Below, piece after piece: positions 6,405 through 11,533 of a stretch of 11,533 bases of DNA (position 1 is its first letter; the number at the start of each line of letters is the position of its first letter). Both the position numbers and the translations under genes were made by a program. The stretch comes from Truepera sp. GTDB taxonomy: Bacteria > Deinococcota > Deinococci > Deinococcales > Trueperaceae. The DNA lies in the NCBI GenBank assembly GCA_018333775.1, contig JAGXSO010000148.1, positions 1 through 11,533 on the forward strand, given 5' to 3'. Below the pieces are notes generated by a model, which did not search any database, was not told where the DNA came from, and was given only the letters and a program-made list of their open reading frames with translations.

Positions 6405-6810
6405 CACGGATGTGTTGATCGATTATTTGCGTGGCTATCCCGACGCGGTCAGCTATATGGAGGCGCAGCAAGCACGGTTGCTCATCTCTGTGATGACGGT
6501 GGCAGAGCTGTATGCCGGCGTGCGGGAAGGCGAGGAAAGGTCGCGCCTGGAGCGTTTCCTGCAAGCGTTTGAGATCATTCTCCTCGACCAGCGCTTGGCG
6601 GTACAAGGTGGTCTCTATCGCCGCGACTACAGCAAGACTCACAATGTGGGGTTAGCAGATGCCATCATTGCTGCTACGGCGACCGAGCGGCAGGTCCGGC
6701 TGGTGACGCTGAACCGGAAGCATTTTCCTATGCTCCAGGACGTGCTTGTGCCGTACCACAAGATGCAGTCCAGCCCAGCACCGGGCAAAGGGATGGGGCC
6801 GACGCGCTGA
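6382..6810 (+). CDS. vapC: VapC-like PIN-domain ribonuclease toxin
   Basis: The 142-residue product has the acidic PIN residues in order: D8 (LLIDTDVLID), E42 (TVAELYAG) and D93 (GLADAIIAATA), then the VTLNRKHFPML segment typical of VapC. Such toxins cut RNA (tRNA, rRNA or mRNA) in the cytoplasm and are held in check by the co-transcribed antitoxin. The start overlaps the antitoxin end by 23 nt, implying coupled translation. Homologues usually end soon after a VPY(x)K motif; here about 15 further residues (MQSSPAPGKGMGPTR) follow, encoded by sequence that runs into a hairpin region, so the 3' end may have been replaced at a past junction. Its cellular target is unknown. Confidence 0.85.
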   Translation: MAKHLLIDTDVLIDYLRGYPDAVSYMEAQQARLLISVMTVAELYAGVREGEERSRLERFLQAFEIILLDQRLAVQGGLYRRDYSKTHNVGLADAIIAATATERQVRLVTLNRKHFPMLQDVLVPYHKMQSSPAPGKGMGPTR

Positions 6811-6848
6811 AACGTGCGGCTCACGTCCGGCGTTAGGCAGCGGCCTTG
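6811..6848. other. Short convergent gap with hairpin
   Basis: The space between the converging vapC-like and CYTH genes. ACGTG (6812-6816) can pair with CACGT (6822-6826), and GCCG/ACG upstream (about 6798-6804) can pair with CGT/CGGC (6824-6832). There is no T-run, so an intrinsic terminator is not supported. The sequence loosely recalls a group II intron domain V but lacks its AGC triad. Confidence 0.35.
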
Positions 6849-7517
6849 CTACTCCTGGGCCGGTGCGGCCTCGAGCAGCGCCGTTGCCCGCTCGAGCTTG
6901 CTAACCGAACTCTCGGCCAAGGGGAGGAGCTCCTGTAAGGCGGCGGCCAGCCGGGCTAGCTCATCGGCGCCGGCTGATAGCGCCTCTAGCTCGACCTCTA
7001 AGAAGTGAATGCTGACGTCGTGGCCGGGCCGGTGTGCACTTACTTCATCAAGAGCCAGCTCAGCCAGCGCTACGCCCCTTCGACCCGCTCCTCGGCTCCC
7101 CTCGGAGCCGGGCTCGGGGCAGGCCTGCTGCATGACCAGAAAGCGCGTGCGTTGAGTGGTTAGCTCGAGCTGTACCGCTAAGTCAGTCACCGCTACCCCT
7201 TCAGGAAGGGCGGCCAACACTTCGGGCGGCCAGCCCGAGGTTTCCAGCTCCAGCTCCTGCCGCTGATGCAGAGCGCCGGTTACACTCCCGGCCCACTTCA
7301 GCGTGACCAGCCGCCGCTGGCCGATGCGCCGCTCGCGCATGGCCAGGCCCGCCTGCTTAAGCCGCCGGTCGGGGGTATCGAGGTAGCGGTCGCGCTGCTC
7401 GTGCTTACCCTCGGGCAGCAGCTCAAAGCCTGCTAGCGCCAGGTCGTGCTTGAGCACCCACGGGTCGGGAAGCTCCGCCGCATCCAGCGAGAACTTGTGC
7501 TCACGCTCGAGCTTCAC
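6849..7517 (-). CDS. CYTH domain protein
   Basis: The 222-residue product begins MKLEREHKFSL, with the ExExK signature (E4, E6, K8) of the CYTH / triphosphate tunnel fold, and has the further charged strands YLDTPDRRLKQAGLAMRERR, VTLKW and RQELEL that line the tunnel. The family includes inorganic triphosphatases, thiamine triphosphatases and class IV adenylate cyclases; which applies here cannot be told. GTG 7517 is chosen because GGAG lies 6 nt upstream; a TTG at 7529 is the alternative. It overlaps the end of the GNAT-like gene and is the last gene of the operon. Residues about 132-148 (ACPEPGSEGSRGAGRRG) are an insertion encoded by a GC-rich palindrome, and look like a dispersed repeat read in frame. 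Confidence 0.8.
   Translation of the reverse strand: MKLEREHKFSLDAAELPDPWVLKHDLALAGFELLPEGKHEQRDRYLDTPDRRLKQAGLAMRERRIGQRRLVTLKWAGSVTGALHQRQELELETSGWPPEVLAALPEGVAVTDLAVQLELTTQRTRFLVMQQACPEPGSEGSRGAGRRGVALAELALDEVSAHRPGHDVSIHFLEVELEALSAGADELARLAAALQELLPLAESSVSKLERATALLEAAPAQE
7074..7124. repeat. Dispersed palindromic repeat inserted in frame in the CYTH gene
   Basis: CGGCTCC (7093-7099) pairs with GGAGCCG (7104-7110) around CCTC. The outer parts begin CCCCTTCGAC (7077-7086) and end CTCGGGGCAGGC (7113-7124). This edge pattern (CCCTTCGAC … CTCAGGGCAGGC) is familiar from repeats scattered in many bacterial genomes, whose translation gives the ACPE… type peptide seen here. It adds about 17 codons without shifting the frame. 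Confidence 0.6.
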
Positions 7518-8613
7518 GGTGCTCTCCAACCGGGACCGTCGGGCTGATAATCCCCCACCAGTACCAGTTCTCGCCCTCTAAGCGCGAGAGCAGCGCCTGG
7601 CCTGAGAGGATGGCATGGCTAAGCGCCGGGTCGCGGCTGTGCAGCATCAGCAGCGAGCCGGCGTCGCTATAGAGGCAGCGTCGCTCGGCTAAGGGCCGCC
7701 GCAGGCGGGGCTCGAGCCGACCCAAGAGCGCCGCGCTGCCGCCTGCCTGGGCCTGGGCGAAGAGGTGATCGAGCACCTGCTCCAGCCGGTTTTTGGCTGC
7801 CGCTAAGTGCATAACCCGCGAGATACCGCCCGGTTGCAGGTAGTAAACATACCAGCCTAGTGCCCGCCCGCCTTCCATCACGGTGGCGGTCTGTAGTTCA
7901 CCCTGGCTGCTAATAGCGCCCATCTCCGCCCACAGCCAAGCGAGGTAAGCCGCGTCGTAGTCGGGGGTGAGCTGATAGCTCTGCTGGGCTACCGGCAACA
8001 GGCTAACCAACCGCTCAGGCGTAAGCGGCTCGCTGCTGAGCGGGCTAGCAGGAGGTGCTAAGCCGAGCCGCTTAACGCGGGCCAGCAGCCGATCAAGCGG
8101 TTGGCTCAGCCCTTTTAGTCGGCGCAGGCTGGGGCGTTTGGCAGCCTCTAGCGCCAGCGTCAGCGGCCTAAAGACCTTGATCCAGCGCAGGCTCTGCAGG
8201 TGGGCGATCTCGCCACCCAAAGCCTCCCAGATGCGCTCGAACTTGGGGTGCCCGCCGTCGCTGATGGTGACCTCTTGCGGTCCGCTCAGGTACTTGCGCA
8301 GCAAAAAGCTGGCGATCGTGGTAGGGGCTAGCGCCTCGTCGACCAAGGGCGGCATCACGCAGGCCAGGCGCAGCGGCCGGTCGCGGTAGCGAAAGCGGCT
8401 CACCGTCGAGCCGATGACCCCTAACAGCTGCCCCGCCTCATCTTCGGCTACCAGCGAAGGGATCTCCGGGTCGAACCAGGGGCGCTCGAGATAGAGCCGC
8501 CTAACGTAGTCGGTCAGCCCTGGCGCCGGCGTGCGCGTCTTGCCGCGGAACCAGTACTGCCACAGGCTGGCTACACCGGCGACATCCTCGGCGCGCAGGG
8601 GCCGGATGTTCAT
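7501..8613 (-). CDS. GNAT-like N-acyltransferase (370 aa)
   Basis: The protein begins MNIRPLRAEDVAGVASLW, the usual opening of a GNAT acyltransferase, with a strand-helix core PSLVAEDEAGQLLGVIGSTV in the acyl-CoA-binding region. At 370 residues it is about twice a single GNAT domain, and a second half (about residues 200-370, including ATVMEGGRALGWYVYYLQPGG) may be a second GNAT-like lobe. The ATG at 8613 overlaps the stop of the NadE-like gene (ATGA), so the two are translationally coupled. GNAT enzymes move an acyl group from CoA or an acyl carrier protein to an amine; a carrier-protein donor made by the upstream ligase is a reasonable inference. No substrate can be named. Confidence 0.7.
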   Translation of the reverse strand: MNIRPLRAEDVAGVASLWQYWFRGKTRTPAPGLTDYVRRLYLERPWFDPEIPSLVAEDEAGQLLGVIGSTVSRFRYRDRPLRLACVMPPLVDEALAPTTIASFLLRKYLSGPQEVTISDGGHPKFERIWEALGGEIAHLQSLRWIKVFRPLTLALEAAKRPSLRRLKGLSQPLDRLLARVKRLGLAPPASPLSSEPLTPERLVSLLPVAQQSYQLTPDYDAAYLAWLWAEMGAISSQGELQTATVMEGGRALGWYVYYLQPGGISRVMHLAAAKNRLEQVLDHLFAQAQAGGSAALLGRLEPRLRRPLAERRCLYSDAGSLLMLHSRDPALSHAILSGQALLSRLEGENWYWWGIISPTVPVGEHREARA

Positions 8614-9596
8614 AGCGAAGCGCTTACCTCCGGCACCGCCTCAATGAGCAGCGGCGCAAGGTGCAAGTAGCGCGTGGCGCGGCGCTTGCTCTCAATGTCG
8701 CGATAGACCCGCGTTACCTGCTCGGCGCTGAGGTTAAGGGCCGGGGCCGCCTCCTCAGGGCGGTAGCCGTGGTTGAAGGCGTACAGGCAGAGGTCCATCT
8801 GGTGGTAGGGAAGCGAGAAGTAGAACTCCTCCTGGCTCTGTGGCAGGGCGTAGGTGTCGGTGGTGGGCGGGCGCGAGCGGATCTCGGTGGGCAGCTCCAG
8901 GTACTCGGCCAACTGGTAGACCTGGCTCTTGTAGAGGTGGGCGATCGGTTTGATATCGGCGGCCCCGTCGCCGTTCTTAACAAAAAAGCCCTGGTCGTAC
9001 TCGAGCCGGTTAGGCGTGCCTACGACCGCGTAGTTGAGGCGGTCGGCGTGATAGTACTCCAGCAGCTTGCGGCTGCGCTGCTTGAAGCTGGTAGCGGCTA
9101 TGATCGCCAAGTAGCTCTCCGGGGTTAGGCGCTCGCGCACCTGTCTGCCGTCAGGGGCCTGCGCTACCACCGAGAAAAGCCGGTAGCTGTCGGACTCAAC
9201 AACGCTTGGCAGCACCAGCTTGGCCTTCCAGCCCGGGCCGTAGTGGGGGATTACCGACTGGATGGCGGCGTCGCGGCGGGCATAGCAGCCGCTGGCCTCG
9301 AGCAGCGGCGTGATCTCTTCCAACACCGTTGCGATCCCGAGGTGCTCGGCGATCAGGCGGCTGAGCGCCAGTGTCTCATCAGCCGAGTCGGTCTCGGGCA
9401 TCAGTAGCCCCAGGACCCGCTCAGGGCCAAGGGCGCGCACACACAAAGCCGCCGTAACGCTGCTGTCGATCCCGCCCGAGAGGCCCAAGACCGCCCCTTT
9501 GCGGCGCAACTGCGGCAAGAGGCGTCGCAGGCCGTCGGTGATGGTCTTAACGGCGTGCTCGGGCTCGAGCCTCAGCAGCTCAGGCGAGAGGGTCAT
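8610..9596 (-). CDS. nadE: NAD(+) synthase family ATP-pyrophosphatase / amidase, probably specialised
   Basis: The 328-residue product has the N-type ATP pyrophosphatase loop SGGIDSS at residues 40-46, then VVGTPNRLEYDQGFFVKNGDGAADIKPI, the NadE pattern that binds adenylate and Mg. NadE makes NAD by adenylating deamido-NAD and replacing AMP with ammonia. There is no glutaminase domain, so it is of the ammonia-using short type or needs a partner. Around residues 235-260, where NadE usually has (K)PPTADLW.GQTDE-ELG, this protein has RPPTTDTYALPQSQEEFYF. Together with the ligase and carrier-protein neighbours this suggests an amidating enzyme for another carboxylic acid rather than housekeeping NAD synthesis. 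ATG 9596 overlaps the ACP stop (ATGA). Fold very sure, substrate uncertain. Confidence 0.8.
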   Translation of the reverse strand: MTLSPELLRLEPEHAVKTITDGLRRLLPQLRRKGAVLGLSGGIDSSVTAALCVRALGPERVLGLLMPETDSADETLALSRLIAEHLGIATVLEEITPLLEASGCYARRDAAIQSVIPHYGPGWKAKLVLPSVVESDSYRLFSVVAQAPDGRQVRERLTPESYLAIIAATSFKQRSRKLLEYYHADRLNYAVVGTPNRLEYDQGFFVKNGDGAADIKPIAHLYKSQVYQLAEYLELPTEIRSRPPTTDTYALPQSQEEFYFSLPYHQMDLCLYAFNHGYRPEEAAPALNLSAEQVTRVYRDIESKRRATRYLHLAPLLIEAVPEVSASL

Positions 9597-9844
9597 GCCG
9601 CCTTGACGGCCTCGCGGCGGCGCTCGATATAACGCACGATGTTGCCGATAGTATCGAGATTCTCCGGCAGGGTATCCTCGTCGGGGATTTTGAAGCCAAA
9701 GCGCTCCTCGATAAACATGATCAACTCCAACACCCCCATCGAGTCGAGGATGCCCATCTGCGTCAGCGAGTCACTGCTGCCGGGCTGTAGCGAGTCAAAG
9801 ATATAGTTTTCGGCGATAAAGGCGCGGATAATCGGCTCGATCAT
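9593..9844 (-). CDS. Acyl carrier protein
   Basis: An 83-residue acidic four-helix carrier protein. The phosphopantetheine site is Ser35 in MGILDSMGVLELI, at the start of helix II, followed by FIEERFGFKIPDEDTLPENLDTI as expected. It would be modified by a phosphopantetheinyl transferase and carry an acyl or aminoacyl thioester. ATG 9844 has GGAG 8 nt upstream and is preferred over the in-frame GTG at 9853. The gene lies 55 nt after the ligase and overlaps the next gene by 4 nt. DSM, not DSL, at the attachment site marks it as a dedicated carrier rather than the fatty-acid AcpP, which is inference. Confidence 0.9.
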   Translation of the reverse strand: MIEPIIRAFIAENYIFDSLQPGSSDSLTQMGILDSMGVLELIMFIEERFGFKIPDEDTLPENLDTIGNIVRYIERRREAVKAA

Positions 9845-9899
9845 GTGGTCCACTCCAGAACCAGTCTAGCTTAGTCTTGCCACTAGGGCGGTGCGGATT

Positions 9900-11453
9900 T
9901 CACGCTGCGACCAGCTCGCGCAGGCTCTTCTTGCGCACCTTCCCGCTGCCGGTCTTGGGCAGCTCGTTAAGGAAATAGACATACTTAGGGGCCATGAAGC
10001 TCTCCAGCTTGCTCAGGCAGAGCCGCTTGACATCTGCTTCCGAGAGCGTCGCGCCGGGCAGCAGCACCACATAAGCGGCCACCGCCTCGCCCAGCAACTC
10101 GTCGGGGACGCCGATAACCGCCGCCTCCCGGATGCCGGGGAGGCTGTGCAGGGCGTTTTCCACTTCAACTGGGCTGACCTTTTCGCCGCGGGTCTTGATG
10201 ATATCATCGGTGCGGCCCACGAAGTACAAAAAGCCCTCGCTGTCCATTTTGAAGTGGTCGTGGGTGCAGAGCACCCGCTCGCCGGGGTAGCGGCCGGGCT
10301 TAAGCATAGCGGCGCTCAGCTCCGGTTGGCGCCAGTAGCCCGGCATCACGTGGGGGCCGCGCACGTGCAGGATGCCGACCTCGCCGGGCGGCACCGGCAA
10401 ACCCTCTTCGGAGAGCAAGAAGACCTCGGTGCCGGGCATGGCCTGGCCGACCGAACCGGGCTTGGCATCGATCAGTTCAGGCTCGAGATAGCAGACCCGC
10501 TTGCACTCGGTTAAGCCGTACATCTTGTAGATCAGGGCGTTCGGGAAGAGCTCGCGCAGGCTGGGCACGAAGTCGTCAGGGAGGTGCGCGGCGGTGTTAG
10601 TTACGCGCCGGACTGAAGGGAAGCGCAAAGGTGAGCTCTTGTGCAGCGAGAGCAGCGTGGCGTAGACGGTGGGCACGCCGGGAAATACCGTAACCTGCTC
10701 CTCCTCGACGCGCTTTAACACCGCTGCCGGGAAGCTGAAGTGGGGCTCGAGCACCAAAGTAGCCCCCAGATGCACGGCCATCAGCAGTTGATAAAGCCCG
10801 TAATCGAAGGCTAAGGGCAAGACGTTCAAAATGCGCTCATCCGCTTGCAGCCGGAGGTACTCGACCAAGCTCCCCTCGATAAAGACCATGTTCTGATGAG
10901 TCATCATCACCCCCTTGGGGTTGCCGGTGCTGCCCGAGGTGTAGATCAAGGCTGCCAGATCGACGGGGATGACGCCGGAGGGCTGGTAGATCGGGGCAGC
11001 GTTAAGCGCCTCGTCCCAAGCCAGCACCCCTGCGCCTTCGGGGATCGGCCCGGCGCAGATGACCGCTCTTAAACTTGGCGCTTGCGCGGCGGCTGGGCCG
11101 AAGACCCGTGCCAGCTTGCTATCAGACAGCAGAAACGAGGCTTCACTGTCGTTTAAAATATAGGCCAACTTGTCATCTTTGGTCTGCGGGTTGATGACCA
11201 TCATCACCCCGCCCGCTAGTAGCGTGCCGTAGATGCTGACTACCGCCGGCCAGCCGTTGTCCATGAAGATGGCCACCCGGTCGCCGCGGCTTAAGCCCTG
11301 TCGGCGCAAGGCGCTTGCCAGGCGGAGCGCGGCGTCTAACAGCTCGCTGTAGCGGTAACGCTGGCCACCGGTAACGAGCACCTCCTTGTCGGGGTGCCGC
11401 GCGGCGGCCAGCAGCAGGCTGTCGTGTAAGAGGCGTTCGTAGCGAGGGCTCAT
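9900..11453 (-). CDS. AMP-forming acyl-CoA / acyl-ACP ligase (class I adenylate-forming)
   Basis: The 517-residue product has the full set of core motifs: the P-loop LIYTSGSTGNPKGVMMTH near residues 168-185, the YGLTE adenylate motif, GRTDDIIKTRGEKVSP at the hinge to the small C-terminal domain, and the catalytic Lys in KTGSGKVRKK near the end. Such enzymes activate a carboxylic acid with ATP and pass it to CoA or a carrier protein thiol; the next gene encodes a carrier protein, which is the likely acceptor. It resembles the ligases found with a carrier protein in exosortase/exopolysaccharide loci. ATG 11453 is chosen for GGGAGGT 3 nt upstream; the frame is open to an ATG at 11486 lacking such a site. 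Its start is one base after the stop of the upstream gene. Confidence 0.9.
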   Translation of the reverse strand: MSPRYERLLHDSLLLAAARHPDKEVLVTGGQRYRYSELLDAALRLASALRRQGLSRGDRVAIFMDNGWPAVVSIYGTLLAGGVMMVINPQTKDDKLAYILNDSEASFLLSDSKLARVFGPAAAQAPSLRAVICAGPIPEGAGVLAWDEALNAAPIYQPSGVIPVDLAALIYTSGSTGNPKGVMMTHQNMVFIEGSLVEYLRLQADERILNVLPLAFDYGLYQLLMAVHLGATLVLEPHFSFPAAVLKRVEEEQVTVFPGVPTVYATLLSLHKSSPLRFPSVRRVTNTAAHLPDDFVPSLRELFPNALIYKMYGLTECKRVCYLEPELIDAKPGSVGQAMPGTEVFLLSEEGLPVPPGEVGILHVRGPHVMPGYWRQPELSAAMLKPGRYPGERVLCTHDHFKMDSEGFLYFVGRTDDIIKTRGEKVSPVEVENALHSLPGIREAAVIGVPDELLGEAVAAYVVLLPGATLSEADVKRLCLSKLESFMAPKYVYFLNELPKTGSGKVRKKSLRELVAA

Positions 11454-11454
11454 G

Positions 11455-11533
11455 TTACCTCCCAAGGACCGGGACGCCGCGGACATTTTTGCCGACGACC
11501 ACCCGGTTAGGCTCTGCCGGGGCGGCCAGGCGC
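11455..11533 (-). CDS. C-terminal end of an unidentified upstream operon gene (partial)
   Basis: Twenty-five codons read RLAAPAEPNRVVVGKNVRG then VPVLGR and stop with TAA at 11455-11457, one base before the ligase ATG; the ligase ribosome site overlaps its last codons. The GC-rich codon use matches the neighbours. Too short to name; the VVVGKN…GVPVLG end is compatible with an enzyme of surface-polysaccharide metabolism, but this is only a guess. Confidence 0.55.
   Translation of the reverse strand, partial: RLAAPAEPNRVVVGKNVRGVPVLGR

Noticed and set aside
6797..6834. Possible group II intron domain V remnant (GGGCCG…TGAAA…CTCACGTCCGG).
   Set aside because: The catalytic AGC triad is absent, the stem pairs poorly, and there is no reverse transcriptase or domain VI nearby.
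6812..6838. Possible integron attC site ending in GTTAGGC (6832-6838).
   Set aside because: No matching inverse core (RYYYAAC) at a suitable distance upstream, and GTTAGGC occurs several more times in coding sequence here.
9891..10514. 207-codon plus-strand open frame opposite the acyl ligase.
   Set aside because: It is an antisense shadow of a well-supported ligase gene with all core motifs on the other strand.

Overview
The window reads as a GC-rich (roughly 60 %) chromosomal segment, most likely from a member of the Deinococcota (Deinococcus-Thermus), possibly close to Truepera. Two things point that way: the long coiled-coil plus beta-barrel surface protein at the left edge, which resembles SlpA-type outer-envelope proteins, and at least two genes whose -10 box ends 6 nt before the ATG, the leaderless arrangement common in that phylum. 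This placement is inference; no rRNA or marker gene is present.

Layout. Bases 1-2258 (+) hold the C-terminal 751 residues of the SlpA-like protein, closed by a strong intrinsic terminator (2273-2300). Bases 2317-2845 hold a DUF559 (Vsr-like) nuclease gene bracketed by G6/C6 palindromic repeats. The right-hand repeats cut into a RelE/ParE-like toxin gene after about 42 codons. The toxin's partner antitoxin carries a single-base frameshift, so this toxin-antitoxin pair (2832-3164) is a double relic. Next on the minus strand come a diacylglycerol-kinase-family lipid kinase (3211-4086), an exported calcineurin-like metallophosphoesterase whose N-terminus crosses two heptanucleotide arrays (4146-5243), and a SixA-type histidine phosphatase (5447-5956). 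A VapBC-like toxin-antitoxin pair is divergent, on the plus strand (6111-6810).

From 11533 back to 6849 on the minus strand runs one tightly packed operon: the end of an unidentified gene, an AMP-forming acyl ligase, an acyl carrier protein, a NAD-synthase-family ATP pyrophosphatase/amidase, a large GNAT-like acyltransferase and a CYTH-domain protein. Four of the five junctions overlap or nearly touch (TAA-C-ATG, ATGA, ATGA, 17 nt overlap). The order suggests that a carboxylic acid is adenylated, loaded on the carrier protein, perhaps amidated, and transferred, but the product is unknown. The CYTH gene carries an in-frame insertion that looks like a dispersed palindromic repeat.

The most interesting points are the DUF559 gene with its flanking palindromes and the toxin gene broken at the repeat edge, the ligase-ACP-NadE-like-GNAT-CYTH operon, the 7-nt repeat arrays inside the metallophosphoesterase leader (possible phase variation), and the repeat turned into protein sequence inside the CYTH gene.
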